DNA from: Goleter apudmare HA4340-LM2
GTDB lineage: Bacteria; Cyanobacteriota; Cyanobacteriia; Cyanobacteriales; Nostocaceae
Length of the DNA: 64,000 bases
Direction of reading: 5' to 3'
NCBI GenBank assembly: GCA_019359495.1
Contig: JAHHHF010000080.1
Coordinates: 1-64,000 of the forward strand
Shown here: piece after piece, positions 25,910 to 34,141 of the stretch
Numbering within the stretch: the stretch's first letter is position 1
Layout of the letters: every line of letters starts with the position of its first letter
Notes under the pieces: model-generated
What the model was told of the DNA's origin: nothing
Seen by the model: only the letters and a program-made list of their open reading frames with translations
The model's database searches: none
Program-made: the position numbers and the translations under genes

Positions 25910-27085
25910 TTAAAACATATCTGCGGGGTCAGCAGATTGTAATTTGCGAGTGGCGATCGCTCCTGAAATTGCACACATAATGATCGTCAAAACTAGTACT
26001 TGTGATGCTCGCAGTATGCTCATGTACATAGGTAAATTTGTGGCATTGCGAGTGAGGGAGTACAGTCCTAAAGATACGTTTATACCTGGAATAAAGCCTA
26101 GCATAGCCAAAATCACAGCCTCTTCAAATACCACACCCAGTAGGTATACATTGGGATAGCCCATTGCTTTAAAGGTGGCATATTCTTGAATATGGGCATT
26201 TACATCTGTGGAGAGGACTTGATAAACAAGAATTACTCCTACCGAAAACCCCATTGATACGCCCAAGTTAAAAATAAAGCCAATGGGAGAGTTTCTTCGC
26301 CAAAAATCATTCTCGAATTCAATAAATTCTTTACGGGTTAATATCTTGACATCATCTCCTAAATGTGATTTTAATGCTGCTACTACTTGCGGTTGGTCTG
26401 CATCTGATCGCAACTGAATTAAACCCACACTGATGCTTGAGGCTTGTTGTCGGGGAAATAGGCGCAAAAAGTTTTCATCACTGGTGATCAGCGTGCCATC
26501 AGCGCTAAAGGATGCCCCGATTTTGAATAAACCTTTAATACTAATTGTGTGCCGTTCTATCTCGGTGGTGACGGTTTTACCCTGTTCAATTTGAGCGATA
26601 GTTTTTTTGTAGTCGCCTCTAGCACCACGATCAAATAAGACAGTATAAGGTAATTTAAGTGCAGATAATTGTTGATTAACTTCTGGTAAGTCAAAAGTTG
26701 GTTTGTCCGGATTGACTCCAATTACTAAAATTTCCGTTTCGCGCCGTGTTTGGGGATTCTTCCAAATCATATTGCTGACATACATGGCTTCTGCTGACTC
26801 TACCCCTGGAACATCCATTGCTTGGTAAATTCGCCGCCGTGAAAATGTCGATATTCTTTGCAGGTTACGTGTTTGAGAACCGATTAAAACAATGTCTGAG
26901 AGTAAGCTGTGATGTAATCTCGTGTTACTGTCATACAAGGCACTCTGAAACCCAAACTGCATGAACATCAGCACATCGGCAAAGGCAATACCTAATAATG
27001 CCACCAGCAGGCGGCTTTTTTTGTGGCTGAGTTGTAGCCATCCTAGAGGTGTTCGTCGCCGCAATTTTTCGATGATTGATTTCAT
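25910..27085 (-). CDS. devC: DevC-type ABC transporter permease
   Basis: The 391-residue membrane subunit has the MacB/FtsX-like plan. It has one N-terminal helix (LLVALLGIAFADVLMFMQFGF), a periplasmic domain of about 230 residues, and three C-terminal helices (FIFNLGVSMGFSVGVILVY, EEAVILAMLGFIPGI, VLTIIMCAISGAIA). The sequence YATFKAMGYPN after helix 2 is typical of DevC. The start ATG at 27085 overlaps the stop of the adaptor gene (ATGA), so translation is coupled. Its 3' end lies about 70 bp before the ATPase gene, a gap that contains an AATTCAA heptamer repeat. Confidence 0.9.
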   Translation of the reverse strand: MKSIIEKLRRRTPLGWLQLSHKKSRLLVALLGIAFADVLMFMQFGFQSALYDSNTRLHHSLLSDIVLIGSQTRNLQRISTFSRRRIYQAMDVPGVESAEAMYVSNMIWKNPQTRRETEILVIGVNPDKPTFDLPEVNQQLSALKLPYTVLFDRGARGDYKKTIAQIEQGKTVTTEIERHTISIKGLFKIGASFSADGTLITSDENFLRLFPRQQASSISVGLIQLRSDADQPQVVAALKSHLGDDVKILTRKEFIEFENDFWRRNSPIGFIFNLGVSMGFSVGVILVYQVLSTDVNAHIQEYATFKAMGYPNVYLLGVVFEEAVILAMLGFIPGINVSLGLYSLTRNATNLPMYMSILRASQVLVLTIIMCAISGAIATRKLQSADPADMF

Positions 27086-28275
27086 AGTTCAATCACCACT
27101 TTGACTTGCATGTTAGTTAATTTGGCAGCTTTTTGACTGGAAGCCTGATCTAGTCGCACATGAACTTCAATAACACGTCCGTCAATGTTGCTAGAGGGGT
27201 CGGTGTTAATCACATTCTGGCGACGCACTTGTAAGCCCACTCGATCTACTGTTCCTTGTAATTCGCTGGGTAAAAAGTCATTAATTACCCGTACCCGTTT
27301 TCCTGGATGGATGTTGCTGATGTCACTTTCGTAAACTTCAGCCACGGCATACATTTGGCTAGTTTCGCCAATACTGATAATGCCATCATCTGATACTAGT
27401 TCCCCTGGACGAGTGTGTATTTCAAATACCTGTCCTTCTTGGGGCGATCGCACGTAGGCTTGTTGTAAATTGGCTTTTGCCAGATTCAAGGCTGCTTGGA
27501 TACGATCAACTTCTGCTTGATCTGATGCTACATCCACACCTCGGACTTCGGCAATTTGCTCTAGGTTGGCTATGGCTTCTTTGAGTTGTTGTTGGTTAAC
27601 TGACTGGGTACGATACAACTTTGCTTGCGCTTCTTGCAAACTTTTACGAGCACTTTCTAAGGTTAAACGCTTGCTTTCTTGTTGAGACGCGGAAATCGCA
27701 CCTTCTTGATATAGCTGCTGATAACGTTTGTCTTCTGCTTCAGCATTCTGCACTTGGGCTTGTAATCGCGCCATTGTGGCTGCTTGGGCCTCAATATCGC
27801 CTTGGCGTTCTGCTTTGAGACGGTCAATTACTGCTTGTTGCGCTGTTATTTGACCACGTTTAGCGCCTGCTTGGATTTTAGCTAGATTTGCCTGTGCCAC
27901 TTTTACTTGTTCTTGCGCTTCTTGGAATGCTGCTTGTAGGCGATCGCGGCTATCTAAAATAGCAATTACTTGTCCTTTTTGGACTCTATCTCCTTCTTTG
28001 ACTAACAACTCCTCTACCCGACTTCCTTCCGCAGACACGTTGGCTGAGAGTTTAATTACCGCTCCCTTTGGTTCTAGCCTCCCTAAAGCTGTCACTGTGG
28101 TGATTTCTGGTAATTTTTTTGTTGGCGCTTGTGTCTCTGGAGGTGCGGAATATTGAAAGCGTTTTATGGTGTAAAAGCTAATTCCACCAACCAATAAAGA
28201 TACAACTATACCTATAGAAATGGGCAGAATAGACTTAGGGAACAATCTGTACCCTAGTTTTGAGTTTTGCACCAT
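27082..28275 (-). CDS. devB: DevB-type membrane fusion (HlyD-like) adaptor
   Basis: The 397-residue periplasmic adaptor has an N-terminal membrane anchor (ISIGIVVSLLVGGISFYTI). The lipoyl half-motif is VSAEGSRVEELLVKEGDRVQKGQ. A long coiled-coil hairpin runs from about residue 105 to 265 (Ala/Gln/Glu-rich), and the second lipoyl half is AYVRSPQEGQVFEI. A beta-barrel domain with VAEVYESDISNIHPGKRVRV follows. The ATG at 28275 has GAGGT six bases upstream, a good ribosome binding site. It is the first gene of devBCA and so sits next to the operon promoter in the long gap to its right. Confidence 0.9.
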   Translation of the reverse strand: MVQNSKLGYRLFPKSILPISIGIVVSLLVGGISFYTIKRFQYSAPPETQAPTKKLPEITTVTALGRLEPKGAVIKLSANVSAEGSRVEELLVKEGDRVQKGQVIAILDSRDRLQAAFQEAQEQVKVAQANLAKIQAGAKRGQITAQQAVIDRLKAERQGDIEAQAATMARLQAQVQNAEAEDKRYQQLYQEGAISASQQESKRLTLESARKSLQEAQAKLYRTQSVNQQQLKEAIANLEQIAEVRGVDVASDQAEVDRIQAALNLAKANLQQAYVRSPQEGQVFEIHTRPGELVSDDGIISIGETSQMYAVAEVYESDISNIHPGKRVRVINDFLPSELQGTVDRVGLQVRRQNVINTDPSSNIDGRVIEVHVRLDQASSQKAAKLTNMQVKVVIEL

Positions 28276-29472
28276 AGATTACCTCATTACTAGTGGCGCA
28301 GATAAACAGTAATGTTGAGTTTTCAGAACAACTAATTTTTCTCAAATCTGAACAATGAGTAAAAATTAGACAGACTCTTTTCAGTAGCTAGTTGCTAATT
28401 CTTACTCTATGAATAAGTTAATTTTGATTAACAGTTTTTTATCACTGTATCTCCCATAACTAAATTGGTAATTTTTTTTGGTCAATTCATGACATAACAT
28501 CATGGAGATAGACATATTCAAAAAAAGTCTATCTAAAAGATGAAAGACTTATGAACATGGAGAACTACTTTTGTTTTTTAACGTATTGATGTATGGTAAA
28601 CTCTTTTGAAAACCTAGGTTGTAGCAGTGCCAACAATCAGATAAAAAATAACTACGTTTCATGACTTTTAAGAAATTTATAATTTTATTATTTATCTAAA
28701 AGGCAAAAAAAGTTAGAAATATTACTGAAATTAAAAAAAGAAATTCCATATATAATTTAAAAAGCTAGTTTTTCTCTAAGGTGAAAACTATGGTTTTTAA
28801 CCCTGGGTTTATCACCACAATTCCCAAAGCTTTATAAAAGCTACAGCAATTCTATTTGATTTTTGACAAAATCTCAGTATATTTGGTGGTGTAGCCTAAC
28901 GCACCAAAACATTTGGCCAGGGCGGCCGCATCATGTCAATAAGGCTAGACTATTCTCAATAGACTCCAAAATAATCTCATTAATCCCTGCTTATTGACAA
29001 AGATTTTAGCGATCGCTTTAAGTCTTGGAAAGTAAATCAAACGATAAATCCTGATTTTTTCGTTGGTTCTTAATTTTGGTCACGATCAGCAGTACTTTAG
29101 ATGCGTTTGCCCTGAACATTTGGCTGATGCTTTCGGCTAGAGCACCCCTAGGAATTCCAAATAACGATAACGCAAAAATACCCTCTGTTTCTCCTCTCTC
29201 TGGGTTCTCAGACTTTTTGCTGTGTCTGGAGTAGTTCGTTGATTCGGATAATTTATTTCTTGGGAATTCCTGTGAATCTTAGAAGAAGTAGGTGAGAAAA
29301 GGCGATCGCGCAACTACTGAGCAATGCAGGACACATTTTCTGATCATCAGTGGCAAAAAGGCAGATGGAAGCTACCTGATGATTTCAGGACTTACGCAAC
29401 TGGCACAGGCGATCGCCTTGGTTTTTTCTATTCGCTCTGATTTACTAGCGGTACTGACAAGCATGGCACTGT
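28276..29472. other. 1.2-kb gap between devB and the 3' end of hmpF
   Basis: The AT-rich part 28276-28850 should hold the devBCA promoter; I found no convincing GTA-N8-TAC NtcA site in it. A hairpin TTTGGTG..CACCAAA lies at 28882-28908. An inverted-repeat-bounded stretch at 29150-29271 (AGGAATTCCAAATAA / TTATTT..GGAATTCCT) may be a small relic element. No gene was seen. Confidence 0.45.
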
Positions 29473-31227
29473 TCAAGAAGCTAGCAATTCTGGCTGAGAT
29501 ATCAGGCTCAAAAGAGTATGGCGTAATTGAGAAATCATCTGGATCTGCTCATCTCCAGTTTCTTGGACTTGAGTCAAAGATGCAGCTATTCCTTGCAGCT
29601 TTTCTCGCATACTATCTACGCAATCTTGAATTGGTTGCAGTGTTTCTTGATAAAGATTAACTCGTCCCCAACATTCAGCTGTTGTTGTTCGCAGGGATAA
29701 CAAGTTATCTTCCATTGTTTTTAGTTCTTGACGTTTTTCTTCTATGTCTTGGTTTTGATTGTGAATCATTCCCTCAGTTAGCTCAATGCCAGCACGGATC
29801 TGCTCAATCTCCCGTTCCAGCTTTTGCAATTCTTGTGAGTTTTGTTGCCGCAGAGTTTCACTTTGCAAAAGAATGGGACTCAAATCAATTTGTGCCTCTT
29901 CTTCTACATTGTCAACAGTATGTCCTTGGCGACGGAGTAATATGTTTTGATGTTGCTTGAGTAACTTTTGGCGCTGTAGCAAATTACGGCGTTGTCCTAC
30001 CAAGGTTTGGTTAAGCATTTGGTAGAGGTCTTTTTCTTCCGCTAGTTCGATTTCTACATTGATCACGTCTTGATCAGATGCTTGATTTGCCCTATTTTGT
30101 AATGCTTCTATGGTTTCTTGCTTATGTGTCAGTTCTTGTTCTTGATCATGAACAAAAGTAGAGTCGATATCAAACTTTTCCTGCAAATCTTGCACCAGTT
30201 TTTGCAGTTCATCAAGTGGCATATTCTCTAAAGCTTTCACATCTATTGGCTGGCTCACACCACCAGAACTAGCGACTAAAACTTGGATTTGTTGATGGAA
30301 ATCTTCTTGATTTTGCAATTGTGCTTTCAGAATCTGTGCGTACTCTTGTTTGCCAGCAAGCACAGCAGTGTTAACTTTTAACTCAGCCGTTTGTTGCGCC
30401 AAAGAATTTTGTGTTTGTTGCCATGCGTTTTGGCGATCGCACAAGGTTTGCCAAAGACAATCAGCTTCCTCTTGCTGTTGAGCAGCTACACTTTTCTGCT
30501 GTTCTAGTTGTTGCCAATGTGGATTTAAAATCGCTTGCTGTTTTTCGATGAATTCAAAAGCAACGTGGAGATGTTCCTGTACTGCTTCCCCAGGCGCAAT
30601 ACGACTAGACAAACGATCCAGCAAATCACTCAGCACCCGGCTTTGTTCTTCATCGAAAACCGTCCCCTGTTGGCTATTGGCTTGATGCTCTTCCAGACGA
30701 CGCTGCTCACCCCGTAAATGCTCCCAAGCTCCTTCCAGTTCCTGGCGATTACGCTCAATTTCTTGTTGCAACTTTTCAATTTCGGCGCGGGAGGTTTCAA
30801 CTTCCTGTTGTTGCGCTTCCAAACGTTGAGAATCATCTTCCATTTGTTGCAACTGTTCCAACCGCGCTTCCATATCCATTTCACGGCGGTTTAACTCCTG
30901 CGCCTGAAATGTTAATGACTGCTTCCATTGGTCAATTTCATCTTCCTTGAGCTTGAACTTTTCCACCTGTCGGGAAAAATTCTGCAAAATGTTAACTAAT
31001 GGACGCCCAGCTTCTTGAATCCGTTGTACTTGACGATTCGGATTCATTTCAACCAGCACGAGTGCCCCATCATTTAATTTGCTTGCTTCCTCGGCGCTAA
31101 TCACTTCTTCCGATACAGTACTCCAATTCTGATCGGTTCGCTGACAAGCCAGTAATTTCAGTTCTGTTTTGGCTCCACTACCGAGTAAGCCACCTTTCTG
31201 TTTTTGTACTTCTGCTAAATACAGCAC
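29473..31227 (-). CDS. hmpF: HmpF, type IV pilus motility/taxis coiled-coil protein
   Basis: HmpF localises to poles and activates type IV pili in hormogonia of filamentous cyanobacteria. The protein begins with a small N-terminal domain (LYLAEVQKQKGG, then LVLVEMNPNRQVQRI) and is then almost entirely Gln/Glu-rich coiled coil from about residue 90 to the end. The proposed start is GTG 31227: it has AAGGA eight bases upstream, and the protein then opens MLYLAEVQ. The longer frame uses TTG 31254, with no ribosome binding site. It is divergent from hmpA, 354 bp apart, completing the hmp locus. Confidence 0.88.
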   Translation of the reverse strand: MLYLAEVQKQKGGLLGSGAKTELKLLACQRTDQNWSTVSEEVISAEEASKLNDGALVLVEMNPNRQVQRIQEAGRPLVNILQNFSRQVEKFKLKEDEIDQWKQSLTFQAQELNRREMDMEARLEQLQQMEDDSQRLEAQQQEVETSRAEIEKLQQEIERNRQELEGAWEHLRGEQRRLEEHQANSQQGTVFDEEQSRVLSDLLDRLSSRIAPGEAVQEHLHVAFEFIEKQQAILNPHWQQLEQQKSVAAQQQEEADCLWQTLCDRQNAWQQTQNSLAQQTAELKVNTAVLAGKQEYAQILKAQLQNQEDFHQQIQVLVASSGGVSQPIDVKALENMPLDELQKLVQDLQEKFDIDSTFVHDQEQELTHKQETIEALQNRANQASDQDVINVEIELAEEKDLYQMLNQTLVGQRRNLLQRQKLLKQHQNILLRRQGHTVDNVEEEAQIDLSPILLQSETLRQQNSQELQKLEREIEQIRAGIELTEGMIHNQNQDIEEKRQELKTMEDNLLSLRTTTAECWGRVNLYQETLQPIQDCVDSMREKLQGIAASLTQVQETGDEQIQMISQLRHTLLSLISQPELLAS

Positions 31228-31581
31228 ACCAGTAGTCCTTAATTGTGTACTCAATATCAGTGTTTTAGGTTATACCTTAAATAATTCTGTGTGCCTGTCT
31301 TATTCAACCGCAAGCCAGCAAAACAAGACTGACAAAACTGCCTATAGACGTGATATGGCACGCCTGAATACATATAGAAACGACTTAGTCGCGTTTTTAT
31401 ATTTTGTGCTGATGGCAGTGATGATGACTACCGTGTGATCACTAGCATTGTCAAACTGTATTACGAAAAATTAAGGAGAGACTTTTGACCTTTTTCCCCC
31501 TAATGTAAATTTAGAAACATTCAAGGGCAAAATAATGAACAAAGAACAACAACGTGATCACGGGGAGTAATTTTTAGTTAG

Positions 31582-32832
31582 ATGCAGGGAAATTTAGATG
31601 AAATTGATATTCGTAGTCTCCTGCAATTGATTGAGTTGGGACAGCGAACTGGAGAATTGTTGGTGAGGGCGGATAGCTTTCACAATAGCAACAAGCTAAG
31701 TAGCGATGAGGCAATTCGGCATCAGTATGACTACCACTGTAAACAACAGTCTTGGTTCGTATTTTTTCTCAACGGTCAAATTATTTATTGCCAAGAAGGC
31801 GATAGTAGTTTGTCAGGCATTAACGAATACTTACGCCATTACCGAGTTGAGATACGACTCGAAGATCTGCAACTTGCCTCCCTAGGCTCACTACATGCAG
31901 CAGAGTATGGCTATCTCTGGGTGCTTTTAGAGCGGAATATTATTAATCCACAAGTAGCGCGTAATATCATCCACGGCTTGGTACATGAGACACTGTTTGA
32001 TTTACTGAGTTTACATGAAGGTAGCTTCATTTTTCATCAGAGTTCGGCATTGACTCCACAATTAACCACTTTAGAGATTGCTCCCTTAGTGGCGAAAATT
32101 GCCAAGCAACTGCAAGAGTGGAAGCAGCTATATCCACACATTCAATCTCCTGATCAATTACCCATGTTGGCTGATGCAGTTCAGCTTAACTCTTCACTAC
32201 CAGCCGAAACAGTGAATAAGCTCAAGCATTGGGCAGATGGTAAAACATCCTTGCGTCAACTAGCGCGTTACCTGAATAGAGACATTTTGACAGTTGCCAA
32301 GGTAATATACCCATACGTGCAACAAGGTTGGCTGCAATTAGTATATTCAAACACAATAAATAACAGTAATTATCCACAAAAATTGGCAGTGGAGGAAAAT
32401 TACAGGGCGAGGATAGTCTGTATTGACGATACGACAACTATCGGTGAGACTGTAGAGTCTATATTGCAGCCACAAGGATATGAAGCGATCGCTCTAACAA
32501 ATCCCCTAGAAGCTCTCAGTCTAGTTTTTAAACTCAAGCCGGACTTAATTTTATGTGACATTACCATGCCCGACTTAGATGGCTATGAAATTTGTGCCAT
32601 GCTGCGACATGCGACAGCCTTTAGGCTAGTGCCAATTATTATGCTCACTGGCAAAGACCAATTTATTGATCGCGTCAGAGCTAGGATGGTCGGAGCCACA
32701 GATTATTTAACCAAGCCCTTTGGAGATACTGAGCTACTAATGCTCGTAGAAAAATACATCAACGTCAAATCTACTACTGGGGCACACAAGAGACATAATA
32801 CCAATTCAAAATTCTCTCCTGAAAAGTACTGA
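31582..32832 (+). CDS. hmpA: HmpA, PatA-type PATAN-receiver protein
   Basis: The 416-residue protein has an N-terminal PATAN/DUF4388 domain starting MQGNLDEIDIRSLLQLIELGQRTGEL. A middle helical region holds LKHWADGKTSLRQLARYLNRD near residue 215. The C-terminal receiver spans about residues 273-390, with acidic pocket DD, phosphoacceptor Asp in CDITMPDLDGYE and KPF near residue 376. The architecture is that of PatA and of HmpA in the hormogonium hmp locus. It is the first gene of hmpA-E. GGAG is 14 bases before the ATG, somewhat distant. It is presumably phosphorylated by the CheA-like HmpE. Confidence 0.88.
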   Translation: MQGNLDEIDIRSLLQLIELGQRTGELLVRADSFHNSNKLSSDEAIRHQYDYHCKQQSWFVFFLNGQIIYCQEGDSSLSGINEYLRHYRVEIRLEDLQLASLGSLHAAEYGYLWVLLERNIINPQVARNIIHGLVHETLFDLLSLHEGSFIFHQSSALTPQLTTLEIAPLVAKIAKQLQEWKQLYPHIQSPDQLPMLADAVQLNSSLPAETVNKLKHWADGKTSLRQLARYLNRDILTVAKVIYPYVQQGWLQLVYSNTINNSNYPQKLAVEENYRARIVCIDDTTTIGETVESILQPQGYEAIALTNPLEALSLVFKLKPDLILCDITMPDLDGYEICAMLRHATAFRLVPIIMLTGKDQFIDRVRARMVGATDYLTKPFGDTELLMLVEKYINVKSTTGAHKRHNTNSKFSPEKY

Positions 32833-32837
32833 ACCTC

Positions 32838-32945
32838 GGAAGCCGTCGCTCAGACTTTTGTCTTCTCTACGAGAGGCTGCGCCCTAAGCGTAGCTATGCC
32901 GCAGGTTTTACGACACGCTACGCGTAGCTTGCTTCTCCGCAGGAG
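32838..32945. repeat. Interspersed palindromic repeats between hmpA and hmpB
   Basis: A run of GC-rich short palindromes (GAGAGGCTGCGCC, AAGCGTAGC, GACACGCTACGCGTAGC) ends in AAGCTTGC-like and AATTCAAAATT heptamers. It belongs to the families at 20265-20325 and 22224-22334. The remaining gap to 33215 holds no gene and probably carries a second promoter for hmpB-E. Confidence 0.45.
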
Positions 32946-33215
32946 TACAAAAAATTCAAAATTAAGAAAGCCAGATTGAGCCTGGGTTTGATGGTCTGTA
33001 TCTGTCGCATTCTTTTTTCAAGGTGGCATAAGACTTGTTGATCTGCTAAAAGATCGAGTAAAAAATGTTATCACAGAATCAGCTGATTCCAGTACAACAG
33101 TTATTATCTAGTAAATTAGTGAAGGAATAGACTTAATTTATACACTAAATACTTGCGGGGAAATCAGGGAATGTTCCAAATGGGAACGTCTACATCAGGA
33201 GGTAGATAGGCATTT

Positions 33216-33581
33216 ATGAGTACAGTTCTGATTGTGGAAGACAGTATCGCACAAAGGGAGATGATTACAGACCTCCTGAAGGCTAGCGGCTTAACAGTCA
33301 CCCATGCTACTGACGGAGTTGAAGCTTTGGAGGCAATTCAAAGCGCACCTCCTGATTTAGTAGTCTTGGATATTGTCATGCCCCGGATGAACGGCTACGA
33401 AGTTTGCCGACGGTTAAAATCCGATCCTAAAACCCAAAACGTCCCCGTGGTGATGTGTTCTTCCAAAGGCGAAGAATTTGATCGCTACTGGGGTATGAAG
33501 CAGGGCGCAGACGCCTACATCGCCAAACCGTTTCAACCAACCGAGTTGGTGGGAACAGTCAAACAACTGCTGCGAGGATAA
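33216..33581 (+). CDS. hmpB: HmpB, CheY-type single-domain response regulator
   Basis: The 121-residue receiver domain alone has the acidic pair in VEDS, phosphoacceptor Asp in LDIVMPRMNGYE (about residue 52), the Ser/Thr switch in VVMCSSKG and the conserved Lys in AKPF. A strong AGGAGGT lies about 11 bases before the ATG. It is the second gene of the hmp operon, 13 bp before hmpC. It should carry phosphoryl signal from HmpE to the pilus machinery or act as a phosphate sink. Confidence 0.92.
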   Translation: MSTVLIVEDSIAQREMITDLLKASGLTVTHATDGVEALEAIQSAPPDLVVLDIVMPRMNGYEVCRRLKSDPKTQNVPVVMCSSKGEEFDRYWGMKQGADAYIAKPFQPTELVGTVKQLLRG

Positions 33582-33594
33582 GGATGACAAGTAC

Positions 33595-34125
33595 ATGGTC
33601 AGTAAACCAGACTTTTTTAGTGGCAGTGGTCAAGATCACTTCCGCCCGGAATTACAAGTAGAAAGTCCTGAAGGTGAGTTACATTTGCGGTTTTACATTC
33701 CCTCGCACCAAGAGTTTGCACTACCCGCAACTGGTATTCGAGAAGTCATGGAACTGAGTCCTGATAGAATCACGCCAATTCCTAATGCTTCTCCTTTACT
33801 TTTGGGTACTCTAAATTTACGAGGTCGAGTAATTTGGGTGGCTGATTTGGGTCAATTTCTTGGGGAATCAACCCCGTTAAACACAGATCGGGCAGAAATT
33901 CCCGTGATTGCGATTGAAGAGCAAGACACAATAGTGGGTCTAGCAGTAGAGGAAATCGGTGGCATGGACTGGCTTGATGTCCAGCATCTAGTGCTACCAA
34001 CTCATGTGCCGGATACGATGGCTCCTTTTTTGCGCGGAGAGTGGTTATTAGATACTAAAAACAATCAGTGTCTACGACTGCTTGATCAAATGGCAATTTT
34101 GCGGAGTGCAAGGTGGGCAGGATGA
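33595..34125 (+). CDS. hmpC: HmpC, CheW-type coupling protein
   Basis: The 176-residue protein is a single CheW domain: [22 protein letters not shown] at the N-terminus, [27 protein letters not shown] in the centre, and [11 protein letters not shown] further on. CheW proteins bridge the methyl-accepting protein (HmpD) and the CheA-like kinase (HmpE) in the receptor array. AAGGA lies about ten bases before the ATG. It ends 16 bp before the proposed start of hmpD. Confidence 0.92.
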   Translation: MVSKPDFFSGSGQDHFRPELQVESPEGELHLRFYIPSHQEFALPATGIREVMELSPDRITPIPNASPLLLGTLNLRGRVIWVADLGQFLGESTPLNTDRAEIPVIAIEEQDTIVGLAVEEIGGMDWLDVQHLVLPTHVPDTMAPFLRGEWLLDTKNNQCLRLLDQMAILRSARWAG

Positions 34126-34141
34126 AATTGGGAGTGAGGAA

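Noticed and set aside
28276-28850. NtcA site for devBCA
   Set aside because: I looked for GTA-N8-TAC with a suitable -10 box and found no convincing match by eye.
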